Positions 14,193-23,100 of a stretch of 30,997 bases of DNA are shown in pieces. The first letter of the stretch is position 1. Each line of letters opens with the position of its first letter. The position numbers and the translations under genes were made by a program. The notes beneath the pieces were generated by a model. The model did no database searches and was not told where the DNA came from. It was given only the letters and a program-made list of their open reading frames with translations. Source of the DNA: a virus; IMG/VR virus record IMGVR_UViG_3300032057_000003, positions 1 to 30,997 of that record; one strand, given 5' to 3'.

Positions 14193-14784
14193 GACTGCAG
14201 TCAAGCTAACGTTTCGTTGGAGCGAAAAGGCACAGCGCTATATCGCGCCCAACGGTCGTTTTGTGGCGCGCGCGAAGGTGCTGGCAGAGCTTGACCGTGT
14301 GCGCCGTGGTGTGGGACAAGAAATGCGCGAGTTGGCGCGTCAATTACGCGACGGCGAAATTTCGCGCGTCGAGTGGCTAATTGCGATGAAGGCGCGCGTC
14401 AAAGCTGTTCACCTACTTCACGCTGCCGTTGCCGCTGGCGGAATGGATAAGCTAACACCAGCGGACTTGGGGCGCGTTGGTGCGGCCGTGCGACGCCAGT
14501 ACGAATTCCTGCGCCGATGGGAAACTGAAGGGTTGCCCGTGGATGGGCGTTTTATCGCACGGGCAGAACTCTACGCTGGAGCTGCCTACGGAACGTTTTC
14601 CGACTTGGAGCGAATCAAACACAAAGCAGCAGGCTATACCGAAGCCAAGCGCGTCTTAGGGGTTGCTGAACACTGCCCGGACTGCTTAGAGTGGGCAGGC
14701 AAATGGCTGCCCATTGACGTGATACCGCCGATTGGCGCATCTGTTTGCCGGACGCGCTGCAAGTGCACGATTATTTATCGCTAG
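14182..14784 (+). CDS. Minor head morphogenesis-like protein with terminal Cys cluster
   Basis: A 200-residue protein encoded between portal and scaffold, where SPP1 gp7/Mu gpF-like minor head proteins lie. The C-terminus has HCPDCLEWAGKW followed by SVCRTRCKCTIIYR. This resembles the Cys-x2-Cys plus Cys-rich ending of Mu F-like head morphogenesis proteins, likely a metal site. The N-terminal part is helical and basic. It is shorter than the usual Mu F family. The assignment rests mainly on the C-terminal motif and gene order. Confidence 0.65.
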   Translation: MPNKTAVKLTFRWSEKAQRYIAPNGRFVARAKVLAELDRVRRGVGQEMRELARQLRDGEISRVEWLIAMKARVKAVHLLHAAVAAGGMDKLTPADLGRVGAAVRRQYEFLRRWETEGLPVDGRFIARAELYAGAAYGTFSDLERIKHKAAGYTEAKRVLGVAEHCPDCLEWAGKWLPIDVIPPIGASVCRTRCKCTIIYR

Positions 14785-14793
14785 AGGTTGTTT

Positions 14794-15456
14794 ATGCCGG
14801 AACCACTGCCTGTTGAGGTTGATTCGTTAGACGCTGTACCCGAACCGTTGCGTCCGTTTTACGAAGAACGTGACGGCAAGTTTGTTTTGCCCGTGCAGGT
14901 TGACGACCCAACGCCACTGAAGGAGGCGTTACGCAAGGAACGCGAAGCGCACCGCGAAGCCCGGCGCAAGCTTGAAGCGCTGGAGCGAAAACTTCGCCCA
15001 ATGACTGAAGCCGAAGTGGAAGACCCGCGCATCGTAGCGCTGCGCAAGGAACTGGAAGAGCTACGTCGGGAACGTGACGAAATCGAAGCTGCCCGGCAAC
15101 GCGAGCGCGTGCAGTATTCGCTGAAGGAGTGGGCGCTGGCGGCTGGTGTTGCGCCAGCGCACGTGAACAACTTGTTGAAGCTGCTGGACGGACGCTACGA
15201 GTTGCGAGGTGCGGATATTGTCTTTCTCGATGCGGACGGGACGCCGGTGGCGGACGACCCGGCTACCTTCTTTGGTAAACGCCTGCAAAAAGAATTCCCA
15301 TTCTTCTACGGGCGTCCCGTTACAGGCTCTGGAACGCCACAAGGGGCTTTGGTGTCCGGCGGAAAGCTAACGCGCGAGGCGCTAGAGAAAATGACGCCTG
15401 ATGAAATCCGCGCGCGACTTGACGAGGTACGAGAGGTATTGCGTCAAAAAGTGTAA
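14794..15456 (+). CDS. Capsid scaffold protein
   Basis: A 220-residue, highly charged protein. After a short N-terminal domain (VDSLDAVPEPLRPFYEERDGKFVLPV) comes a long coiled coil of Lys/Arg/Glu/Ala (about residues 48-110), then a C-terminal region ending in helices (ALEKMTPDEIRARLDEVREVLRQKV). The same layout of SLDAVPEPLRxFY start plus coiled coil is typical of phage scaffolds directly upstream of the coat gene. AGAGG precedes ATG 14794; an in-frame TTG six bases earlier is less likely. Confidence 0.8.
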   Translation: MPEPLPVEVDSLDAVPEPLRPFYEERDGKFVLPVQVDDPTPLKEALRKEREAHREARRKLEALERKLRPMTEAEVEDPRIVALRKELEELRRERDEIEAARQRERVQYSLKEWALAAGVAPAHVNNLLKLLDGRYELRGADIVFLDADGTPVADDPATFFGKRLQKEFPFFYGRPVTGSGTPQGALVSGGKLTREALEKMTPDEIRARLDEVREVLRQKV

Positions 15457-15490
15457 TCGGCTAATCTGAAATCAAACCGGAAGGCGCTGA

Positions 15491-15551
15491 ACGGGCGAGA
15501 TGCCCTGCGAGACGCTTGAGCGCAAGAATCTCGTGGAGGTATCTCGCCCGT
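15491..15551 (+). promoter_or_regulatory. Structured leader over the coat-protein start codon
   Basis: ACGGGCGAGAT (15491-15501) pairs perfectly with ATCTCGCCCGT (15541-15551); the right arm includes the first two bases of the GTG start codon (15550). Nested inside are CGAGA/TCTCG (15508-15512/15529-15533) and a small hairpin CGC-TTGA-GCG near 15514. The Shine-Dalgarno GGAGG (15535-15539) is left single-stranded between stems. The fold could hold back or tune coat translation, or present the ribosome site. Confidence 0.6.
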
Positions 15552-16410
15552 GGCGTTTTCACACGTTATCGGCACAGTCTGGGCGGCAACGCTAGAGGAA
15601 GAGCTGGAAAAAGCTCTCGTTTACGCCAGCCCGCGTTGCGTCAATAGGAAGTACGAAGGGCAACTCCGTGGCGTCGGGGACACCGTGCGTATCCCGATGC
15701 TCTCGAGTCCCACTGTCATTGACTATACTCGAAATACTGATCTCGCCGCGCCGGAAGCGCTGAACGACGCCAGCACTACGCTCGTCGTCGATCAGGCAAA
15801 GGCGGTCCACTTCGCAATTGACGACATTGATAGAGCAACGTCGCCGTACGACCTAATTGAGGTCTCTAGCCGTAGCGCGGCATACAAACTCGCCGATACA
15901 GCTGACCAGTACGTAGCGAGCAAGATGGCTGCGGATGTGGCGGCAGCCAACCGTATTGGCTCGCAATCGTCTCCAATCAACATCAACACCAGCCCAACAA
16001 ACGACAGCTATTTGACGCTGGTGCGCCTTGCCGGTGAACTAGACGAGGCAAACGTACCACGTAGCGGTCGCTGGGTGGTGGTGTCTCCGCTATTTCTGAC
16101 GCGGCTGTTGGTTCACCAGAACTGCGTATTCACAGCGGCGCAGCAGTCGCAGGCGGCGTTGGCAAACGGGCTTGTTGGCCCGATTGCCGGGTTTGACGTG
16201 ATTGTCTCGAATAACGTGCCGATTCAATCGAACGTCCACCGCATCATCGCTGGCGTCAGTGACGCAACTTCGTTCGTGGCGCTGATTCAGGCGACGGAAG
16301 TGTATCGCCCTGAGCGCCGATTCGGGCAAGCCATCAAGTCGCTGTACCTGTACGGCTGCAAGGTTGTTCGACCTGAAATGCTTGCGATGGCGTTTGTCAG
16401 CTTCAGCTAA
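15550..16410 (+). CDS. Major capsid (coat) protein
   Basis: A 286-residue protein directly after the scaffold. Features fit a HK97-fold coat of the P22/coat-5-like kind: an N-terminal helix (TLEEELEKALVYASPRCVNRKY), VGDTVRIPMLSSPTV, a strand-rich middle with VDQAKAVHFAIDDID, a spine-like helix (DTADQYVASKMAADVAAAN), and near the end RRFGQAIKSLYLYGCKVVRPEMLAMAFVS. It starts at GTG 15550 with GGAGG eleven bases upstream; the start lies in a leader hairpin. Abundant expression is expected. Confidence 0.88.
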   Translation: MAFSHVIGTVWAATLEEELEKALVYASPRCVNRKYEGQLRGVGDTVRIPMLSSPTVIDYTRNTDLAAPEALNDASTTLVVDQAKAVHFAIDDIDRATSPYDLIEVSSRSAAYKLADTADQYVASKMAADVAAANRIGSQSSPININTSPTNDSYLTLVRLAGELDEANVPRSGRWVVVSPLFLTRLLVHQNCVFTAAQQSQAALANGLVGPIAGFDVIVSNNVPIQSNVHRIIAGVSDATSFVALIQATEVYRPERRFGQAIKSLYLYGCKVVRPEMLAMAFVSFS

Positions 16411-16424
16411 GGGGGTGTGAGACG

Positions 16425-16781
16425 ATGGCAAATCTCGATCCTGTTTTGGTTGGCGCGACTCCTGTAACGCTCCCCGCGGGGCTGACGTATGCCGCGTCAC
16501 AGTCGCACACGATCTCGTTGTCGAACGCGATCAAAAAGGGGCACCGGCTGCTTTTGCAGATTACCGCAACGGCTGCTGGAGACATCACCTTTATCGAAGG
16601 CGTCAATCCGCCGTCGTTCCGCCCGCTGGGGAATTTCATTTTGTCAACCGCAGCCAATACCACCTACTTCGTGGTGCTGGAGTCGGCGCGATTCATCAAC
16701 GCTAACGGGCAGATCGCGTTTTCTACCGGAACGGGCGCGACCGGAACTATCCGGGCGTACGTTCTCGAAGAGGTGTCCTGA
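16425..16781 (+). CDS. Putative capsid decoration protein
   Basis: A 118-residue, beta-rich protein with few charges (PAGLTYAASQSHTISLSNAIKKGHRLLLQITATAAGDITFIEG). It is encoded right after the coat, where head decoration or stabilisation proteins are common. A GGGGGTGTGAG Shine-Dalgarno precedes ATG 16425. No specific family was recognised, so the role is from position only. Confidence 0.55.
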   Translation: MANLDPVLVGATPVTLPAGLTYAASQSHTISLSNAIKKGHRLLLQITATAAGDITFIEGVNPPSFRPLGNFILSTAANTTYFVVLESARFINANGQIAFSTGTGATGTIRAYVLEEVS

Positions 16782-16783
16782 TT

Positions 16784-17008
16784 ATGCAGATTGCGTTAGA
16801 GCACAAACACTACGCCGTCAAGTTTTTCTTGGCTTGGGTAGCGTTTGCTGCTGCTGACGCGCTCTGGCTGGACGAGATGAACGGCTGGCTGAAGCTCGTG
16901 ACGCACGCGCTGCTTCTGCTAGCCGCCTTCTTGTCCGTGATTTTCTGGGCTTACCGAATTTGGCGGCTGCATCATGGCCACGCTAGAAGCAATCGAAAGC
17001 AAGAGTAG
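16784..17008 (+). CDS. Small two-helix membrane protein, possible holin
   Basis: A 74-residue protein with two hydrophobic segments (about 12-25, FFLAWVAFAAADAL, and 36-57, LVTHALLLLAAFLSVIFWAYRI) and a basic tail (RLHHGHARSNRKQE). It begins 2 bp after the previous stop. The architecture fits a class II holin or a small virion membrane protein. Location in the head genes is unusual for a holin. The end overlaps the following connector gene by 35 bp. Confidence 0.55.
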   Translation: MQIALEHKHYAVKFFLAWVAFAAADALWLDEMNGWLKLVTHALLLLAAFLSVIFWAYRIWRLHHGHARSNRKQE

Positions 17009-17324
17009 CGCGCCGTTGACACAACTCGAACTCGAAAAGGTGCGGGAAATCGTCACTGGCGGACGGCTTTTCATCTCGATTGACTCGATTGCTAACGCGG
17101 TGAACGACTTGACGCCGGTGCAGCGCCAAGCAACGCGCGCCGACATTGAGGAATGGGACGCGCTGGGCTTTGGCACAGAGAAAATTCGCCCGACCGGAGG
17201 TGACGGGCTGGATTACGACGTGGAGCGTGATCGCGCCGTGGTGCGGCGTCGGCTGATTATCCGCTTAGGCTACAACCCGGCGGCACTGATGGGCGGCTCG
17301 TGGGGGGAAGCGCGCCGTGGCTAA
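16974..17324 (+). CDS. Head-tail connector (adaptor-like) protein
   Basis: A 116-residue protein in the position of the adaptor that binds under the portal. An N-terminal helix (LEKVREIVTGGRLFISIDSIANAVNDLTPVQRQ) precedes a second helix-rich part (DYDVERDRAVVRRRLIIRLGYNP). No family name is certain. It overlaps the membrane-protein gene before it and the next connector gene (8 bp). Confidence 0.5.
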   Translation: MATLEAIESKSSAPLTQLELEKVREIVTGGRLFISIDSIANAVNDLTPVQRQATRADIEEWDALGFGTEKIRPTGGDGLDYDVERDRAVVRRRLIIRLGYNPAALMGGSWGEARRG

Positions 17325-17670
17325 GGCAATCGAAGTAACACGACCTTACGCCGTCGGGCTGTCTGTCCGGCGGAGACTGTTTTGGGGCGACGTGGCGCTG
17401 TCCTTGCGTCGGATTGATGACGCAAACGACACGCCGGTGGAGATTGTTCAAGTGGCTACAGGTTGGTACGCCGAGCAACTTGGTGACTTGTGGCGCGTGT
17501 TGATTGCAGAAAGCGACGAGGTGACGCGCGATCAGATCGCGCGCGCACAGCGTCTGGCGTGGGGCGAAATCGAGATCGAAGTAACGCAGCGCCAGGAACC
17601 GCAAAGCCAGTCAAAGCGGATTTGGGCTTTGACGGGCACGGTTGTGCGTAGGACTGGAGAGCAGCCGTGA
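17317..17670 (+). CDS. Head-tail connector (stopper-like) protein
   Basis: A 117-residue beta-rich protein (LSVRRRLFWGDVALSLRRI; IEIEVTQRQEPQSQSKRIWALTGTVVRR) starting with GTG 17317. Its position between an adaptor-like gene and a gp10-like gene matches the head completion or stopper protein. The sequence alone gives no firm family. Confidence 0.45.
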   Translation: MAKAIEVTRPYAVGLSVRRRLFWGDVALSLRRIDDANDTPVEIVQVATGWYAEQLGDLWRVLIAESDEVTRDQIARAQRLAWGEIEIEVTQRQEPQSQSKRIWALTGTVVRRTGEQP

Positions 17671-18152
17671 GCAGTTCTTTGACCAAGCTGGTAGAGCGCC
17701 GGATTGCGATTCAGTTCGCGAAGCTGAAACGCGAAGCGCCTGCAATCGGGCGTAGCGCTGGCGCGATTTTGACGCGCGCCGTCAAGGACAAGGTGCGCGA
17801 GGCTGACGCAATCGCTTCGGGGCGTTTTGTCAACTCGATTCGTACGAGAGTTGAGATACGCCAGACGCGCCAGCGCTTGAGTGAAATCCGCTTGATTGTC
17901 GGCTCGGACGTTTTCTACTCGCGCTTTGTGATTAGCGGGAGGCGTCCGGGCAAGATGCCGCCGGTTGCCGCGATTCAGCGCTGGATTGTGCTGAAGGGGC
18001 TGCTTCACCTGAATGCCTTCTTGGTAGCGCGCGCGATTGGCAGACGCGGCATCCGTGCCCGGAACTTTTACGAGCGCGGCTGGCGCGCTAGCCGTAACCG
18101 AATTGAGGTCGCCGTCCGACGACGTCTGATTAACGCGCTTTTACTCCCGTGA
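17667..18152 (+). CDS. HK97 gp10-like neck/tail completion protein
   Basis: A 161-residue basic protein. Long N-terminal helices (AIQFAKLKREAPAIGRSAGA; LTRAVKDKVREADAI) lead to a beta segment with SDVFYSRFVISGRRPGKMPPVAAIQRWI. This resembles the PG-x-PP-x-x-x-I-x-x-W motif of HK97 gp10/minor tail Z-like proteins. These proteins join the tail to the head. GTG/ATG overlaps with both neighbours show tight coupling. Confidence 0.7.
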   Translation: MSSSLTKLVERRIAIQFAKLKREAPAIGRSAGAILTRAVKDKVREADAIASGRFVNSIRTRVEIRQTRQRLSEIRLIVGSDVFYSRFVISGRRPGKMPPVAAIQRWIVLKGLLHLNAFLVARAIGRRGIRARNFYERGWRASRNRIEVAVRRRLINALLLP

Positions 18153-18631
18153 TGGATGAAATCATTCGGAACGCTATCAAAGATAGGATTTTGACGGCTG
18201 TACCTACGGCACAGGTGAGCCTGTATTTACCGCTTTCGATAGACGCCGATGGCGCGCCAGTGCTTGCTCCGGTTACTGACCAGTCTGCCGTTCGGTCGGC
18301 GGTGATTGACCGGCTGCGAGTGCGTCTGACGTGCGATCACAGCGGGATGACAACCGGCGAGGCGGTTTATCGAGTTGTTTATGCGGAAAACATCAAAGGC
18401 GTGCAAGCACATTCTGAGTTTCATAGGCGGCTGGACGACGTTTTCCGTCATTTGCTTTTTCCGCCGCGCTTCGGATTGGACGACGCCGACCCGCGAACGA
18501 ACGTTTTGCGCCGGGTGGAAGCACTGGAAGCGGAAATCCAGCTTGGCGCGGCTGTTACAGGTAGCGCGCGCGTCCACTATCTGACGGCACAGATTGACCT
18601 GACGCTAAGCCTGTATTGGAGGGTGTCGTGA
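18152..18631 (+). CDS. Tail terminator-like protein
   Basis: A 159-residue protein starting at ATG 18152 (TGATG overlap with the previous stop; a GTG one codon earlier is possible). Alternating strand-helix pattern (IRNAIKDRILTAVPTAQVSLYLPL; YRVVYAENIKGVQAHSEFHRRLDDVFRHLLF; TAQIDLTLSLYW) fits the alpha/beta tail terminator class (lambda gpU-like), which ends tail tube growth. The call is based on position before the tail tube and general pattern. Confidence 0.55.
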   Translation: MDEIIRNAIKDRILTAVPTAQVSLYLPLSIDADGAPVLAPVTDQSAVRSAVIDRLRVRLTCDHSGMTTGEAVYRVVYAENIKGVQAHSEFHRRLDDVFRHLLFPPRFGLDDADPRTNVLRRVEALEAEIQLGAAVTGSARVHYLTAQIDLTLSLYWRVS

Positions 18632-18864
18632 GCGAGTTAGCCGAAGTCTTTGACCCTGAAACCAACGTCCACGCTGCGATTGACGCGCGCGCGTTACCGC
18701 AGTTTTTGGCTGCCGGCTGGCGGCAGGTTTTTACGCCGGAACCCGGCAATTTTCCTTCGGAGGTAGATGAAAATGGGCCGCTATCTACACCTACAAGGGA
18801 AGGTGTATTACGCCGTGAGGGACGCCGTAACCGGACAGCCGGGGCCGCGCCGGTATCTGGGTAA
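18628..18864 (+). CDS. Small phage protein whose end overlaps the tail tube gene
   Basis: GGAGG precedes GTG 18628. The first 40 residues (VSELAEVFDPETNVHAAIDA, ALPQFLAAGWRQV) resemble the short proteins of about 40-50 residues often found just before phage tail tube genes. The frame then runs another 30 codons into the tail tube gene in a different frame, giving a Gly/Arg-rich tail. Either the overlap is real or an expected stop near residue 47 has been lost. Function unknown. Confidence 0.55.
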   Translation: MSELAEVFDPETNVHAAIDARALPQFLAAGWRQVFTPEPGNFPSEVDENGPLSTPTREGVLRREGRRNRTAGAAPVSG

Positions 18865-19522
18865 CGCGCGTTCGTGCTCGATTGAGACCGAAACCAACAT
18901 TATCGAGCATTTGGAGTCCACGAGCGGTCTCCGCATCATGGACAACCGCTATCAGTTCGGCTTGAAAGTCAATGCCACACTCGAATTCGATGAGTATGAC
19001 AAGCGGAATTTGGCGTTGGCGATCAAGGGTAATTTTCTCGACATTGCTTCAGGCTCTGTCGCGGCTAACACCGAGCTTCTGCCTGCCGGTATAACCGCTG
19101 GGACATATTACCGGACGAGGTTCGGCAACATCAGTAACTTGGCCATTACCGGACTAACTTCTGGCACAAATTACGTGCTGGAGGATGCCAAGGCGGGGAG
19201 AATTCGCTTCCTGACGAATGTTAGCGGTACTCCAGATGTCACCTACAATTACGCCGCACAAACTCGTATCCCTGCCCTCAACGACACCGCTCCGCCGGAG
19301 TTATGGCTGGAAATTGACGGCATCAACGTCGCTGCACAATCGAAGCGCGTCAACGTGACGATTTACCGGTTTGCTTTCAATGCAACCGAGTCTTTGATGC
19401 TGTTGAATGACGATCCGACGATGTTTACGCTAAAGGGCGCGGTGTTGCGTGATCCAAACTACAGCACCGGAACGGGCTACACGAACTTCGGCGAGTACTT
19501 CAATATTCTCGAGGTCGAATAA
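18773..19522 (+). CDS. Major tail tube protein
   Basis: A 249-residue, beta-rich protein: MGRYLHLQGKVYYAVRDAVT, then RYLGNARSCSIETETNIIEH, and a Gly/Thr-rich central insert (LTSGTNYVLEDAKAGRIRFL). The N-terminal pattern and position, just before the frameshifted chaperones and tape measure, fit the tube protein of siphoviruses. It stacks as hexameric rings around the tape measure. GGAGG at 18759-18763 gives 9-base spacing to ATG 18773; the in-frame ATG at 18767 would be too close. It probably is one of the most expressed virion proteins. Confidence 0.8.
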   Translation: MGRYLHLQGKVYYAVRDAVTGQPGPRRYLGNARSCSIETETNIIEHLESTSGLRIMDNRYQFGLKVNATLEFDEYDKRNLALAIKGNFLDIASGSVAANTELLPAGITAGTYYRTRFGNISNLAITGLTSGTNYVLEDAKAGRIRFLTNVSGTPDVTYNYAAQTRIPALNDTAPPELWLEIDGINVAAQSKRVNVTIYRFAFNATESLMLLNDDPTMFTLKGAVLRDPNYSTGTGYTNFGEYFNILEVE

Positions 19523-19815
19523 TGGAAGTCCCAACCAAGACGGCAACTTTATGCGGACGCACGGTGACGCTGCGTCCCGTGCGTCTCAAAGACGCCACGC
19601 GCGTGCTGCGGGTCCAAGCTGCACTCGAAGACGACCCGTCGCAGCTCTATATCCTGCTGGCAGGTGCGTTATGGATGACGCCCGAAGAGTTCGAGCGTGA
19701 ATTTCCCGACGTAACGCTGGTGGAAGCCGCCAGACTTGCGCCGCTGATTGCCGAGTTGAACAACGGGGGTGATGGCGGTTTTTTGCCAGCAACGCCAGCG
19801 CCAAAGAGCGAATAA
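19522..19815 (+). CDS. Tail assembly chaperone, unshifted product (G-like)
   Basis: A 97-residue protein beginning at ATG 19522 in a TAATG overlap with the tail tube stop. LRPVRLKDATRVLRVQAALEDDP and WMTPEEFEREFPDVTLVEAARLAPLIAELN form a helical domain. In lambda-like tails this protein coats the tape measure during assembly and is absent from the virion. Most ribosomes are expected to stop at 19815; a fraction shift at 19779-19785 to give the longer form. Confidence 0.8.
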   Translation: MEVPTKTATLCGRTVTLRPVRLKDATRVLRVQAALEDDPSQLYILLAGALWMTPEEFEREFPDVTLVEAARLAPLIAELNNGGDGGFLPATPAPKSE

Positions 19816-20054
19816 CGCTCGACCGGCTTGTTGTCACGCTGGTGCGTAGCGGCTTTACTTACGAAGAAGTAGGCAATCTGACCTTGCAGCAAGCGCAACG
19901 GTACTACGCGGAAGTTGCGCTGTTGCGCTTGCAGGAATTGCGTGACACTGCTCTGGCTGTGCAGATTGGCGCGGCGGCTGCGTTAGGCAGTAAGCCGGCG
20001 CAACGCTGGTTGAGAGAAGGCGGCGCGGCTGCTGGCGGGATTGAGAACGGCTGA
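19522..20054 (+). CDS. Tail assembly chaperone, -1 frameshift product (GT-like)
   Basis: The -1 frame is open from the slippery site to the stop at 20054. It reads ASNASAKERITLDRLVVTLV and then the helical domain SGFTYEEVGNLTLQQAQRYY onward, which has no good start of its own. Fusion gives about 177 residues: 88 from the first frame and 89 from the second. This matches the G/GT pair of lambda-type siphoviruses, where the T part binds the tail tube protein. The ratio of the two products normally matters for tail assembly. Confidence 0.85.
19779..19785 (+). promoter_or_regulatory. -1 programmed frameshift slippery heptamer
   Basis: T TTT TTG in the zero-frame codons GGT TTT TTG is a canonical X-XXY-YYZ slippery sequence. 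Both tRNAs re-pair well after slipping back one base. It lies 31 bases before the zero-frame stop and connects exactly to the open frame ending at 20054. Confidence 0.85.
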
Positions 20055-20103
20055 GGAAGCCGGAGCCGCGCTACCTTGTTGTCGGGTGTAAGGAGAGAAT
20101 ATC

Positions 20104-23100
20104 TTGGCGACCGACCGTTTGCAATTTCTGATCGCACTAAAAACCACAGGCGAGCAAGCGGCTAAGAGCGCCGTGGCGTCTGTAGAGGCGTCGCTCCGTT
20201 CGCTTCGCCAGACGGCACAAGCGCTTGGTTCAATTCGCCTCGACAATCTCTCTGGGATTCAAGGGCTTTCCAACGCGCTCCAGACCGCCAACGCAGCGGT
20301 TTCGCTTGTAACGCAGTCTCTTGGCGCGTTGTCCGGGGCGCTTCAGACTGTCGGTTCCGGCTTTGCGGCGTTTTACGGCGAAGGGTTACGCTTTGCCCGG
20401 ACACTGGAAAATACAGAACTTTCGATCCGCACGCTGATTGCGAATAACCTGCTGGCGCGTAAGTCCGTAGCAGACGTTGGCGAGGCTTTCCGACTTGCTG
20501 GCGCTATCGGTGCTGACCAGCTCCAAAAGCTCAAGCTACTGGCGATTGACACGAGTGTTTCGTTTGAAGACCTGTCCAGAGCGTTCCAAGAAGGGCTGGG
20601 TAGCGGGATTTCCGCCGGATTCAACCCCGACCAAATCCGCGAATTGACGCTTCAGATTGGGCAGCTCGGCGCGGCGTTGGGGATGCCCGGCTATCAGCTC
20701 CCGCAGGAAATCCGCGCAATCCTGACGGGACAGATTGATCGCAATGCGCGTGTCGGGCTGTCGCTTTTCAACACTGAGGAAGACCGGAAAAAGCTACAGC
20801 AGCTTTTGAAGACCGACGTTGCGCAAGCCTTCGCCTTTATTCAAGAGAAGCTACAAGCGGTTACCGTTGGAGGACAACTTGCAGCAAAGTCGTTTGACGG
20901 GTTGTTAGGCAACGCCAAGGAAGCGTTGACGCTGTTTGCTACGGCTGGCAGTGGGCGGCTATTTGACGGGCTGAAGCAGGCGTTAGCGCAAGTACAAGAT
21001 GGAATTATCTCGATAACGCGCAACACCCAGACTGGCGTTGCCGAAGCCGTCAAGCTGTCTCCGGCGTTCGAGCAAATCGCCAAGGTTGCCGACGAAATTG
21101 GCGCAGCCTTGTCACGCTCTGTTTTGAACGCGCTGAATTACGTTTTAGCCAAAGTCAATCAGTTAGGGCAGTTCTTAGCGCAGAACCCAGCGCTGGTAGA
21201 GCAAATCGGGCGCGAATTCGAGAAGATTTTTGACGCGATCACGGATATTGGACGCGCAATACTGGAAGGGCTGACTTTTGATGACACGCGCTCCGGGGCG
21301 CAGGCGGTCATTGACACCTTGCAGGCTGTGCGAGGGCTGGTTGAAATCGTTGCCGGGCTGGCGTCGGCGGTAGCTGTAACGATACGAGGTTGGTTTTTCT
21401 TGATTGACACCGCGCGTCGTGCTTTTCAGGGCGTGCTGAATATAGTCGCCAGCGTATTGGACACCGTAGCGCGAATTGCCACGGCGATTTCCGGCGTAAC
21501 TGCTTCTGTGGGGGCTTTAGCGTCGGTTTTTGCCCGGGTGGCTGTTTCGGCACAGGCAATTGCCAGCGCGTTACGCAGCGCCACAAGCGCACAGCAAGCA
21601 CAGCTTGGTGGACAGAAGCCAAGTACTGAAACTAAGACGGAACAAAAACCTGACCTGTCTGGCGTTTTTGGTACGCCGAGAGCGCCGAAGCCTGACAGCG
21701 GTAAAGGTGGCGGGCGCCAACAGGAAGACCCAGTACTAAAGCAGATCGAGACCCGGCGTGCAGAGGCGGCTCGGATTGAACGTCTGATCGCGGCTGAGGC
21801 TGAGCGGAACTATCGGCTGGAGCGCGCGCGGATTGAAGCCGCGACTGCAGCGCTTCGGGACAACTTTGAACGACGGCGGATTTCAGCAGAGCAGTACTAT
21901 CGCGATCTGACTAGACTGCAAGAAGAGCAAGCTGAAAACGAAAGACGCCGGGCAGAGCAGGAACGCGCGCGCGAATTCGCAAAGCTCCAGCAGGCGATTG
22001 TTGACCGCGAGGCGGCGGCGAAGATCAAAGACGCGAAGGCACGTGACCGTGAAATCAAGCGTCTGCTGGACGAGGAGGCGCAGGCACAGGCGCGGATTAT
22101 TGACCTGACCACACGGCTGGCAGAAATCGAAGCCGAACGCGAAACGACGCGGCTGCGCTTGGCGCGTGAAAACGAAGAGTCCTACCGGCGCGAGCAGGCG
22201 GCGATAGAAGACTTGCAGGTAGCTTTGATTGCTGCCAGTGGTGACAGATTTGCCGTTGAACGCTTGCGAGTGGAGCAGGAATACCTTGAGACGCTTCGGC
22301 GAATTAGAAGCGAGCTGACGCAGGCTAACGCTGACCGCGAAGCTATCCTGGCAACGCTGACAGACGGCGAGCGTGAACAGCTAAGACTCGCTGAAGAGTT
22401 GCGTGCGAAGCGGCTGGAGCAGATTGCTGTTGACCAAGCGATTGCCGAGTTGCAGCGCGCTATCACAGAAACCAAGCGTGAACAGGCGCAACTGGCGGAA
22501 CAGATGCGGCTGGCGGGCTACACGGAAGCCGAAATACAAAAAGCCGTCAACGCGGTGTACGAACGGCGGAAAGCCACGCTTGACGCGCTGGCGCAGAAGG
22601 CACGCGAAGCTGCACAGGCGCTGCCTACCCAAGAAAACGTTGACGCCGTGCGCGACGCGATTGACGCCGTGGAATCAGTCAAGGTGGTTTCGCGTGACGC
22701 CGGCGCGCAAATCCGGTCTGACCTTGCCGGAGCGCTGGAAAACCTGTTTGCCAGGCTGATTACGAACGCGCGTAACGCCAAAGAAGCGTTCAAGCAGTTC
22801 GCACTTTCGGTCGTGCAGTCAATCGCGCGGATTATCGCGCAGATGCTTGTCCTAAAGCTGCTGCAAGGTGCTTTGGGCGGGATTTTCGGCAAAATCGGGC
22901 TTGGCGGGGCGTTGCCCGGAGTGTCTGGCAAGGCGGCGGGCGGGCCGGTTGCGGCAAACGCGCCGTATATCGTCGGCGAAAAAGGGCCGGAATTGTTTGT
23001 GCCAAAAGTCTCTGGCACGATTATTCCGAATGACGCGCTGGCGGCAATGCCAGCGATGGCGGCAACGCAGCCTATAACCATCGTGAACCGCGTGGACACT

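Noticed and set aside
19842-20054. An independent 70-residue gene starting at GTG 19842
   Set aside because: No Shine-Dalgarno, and the frame is open back to a correctly phased slippery site; it is the C-terminal part of the frameshift product.
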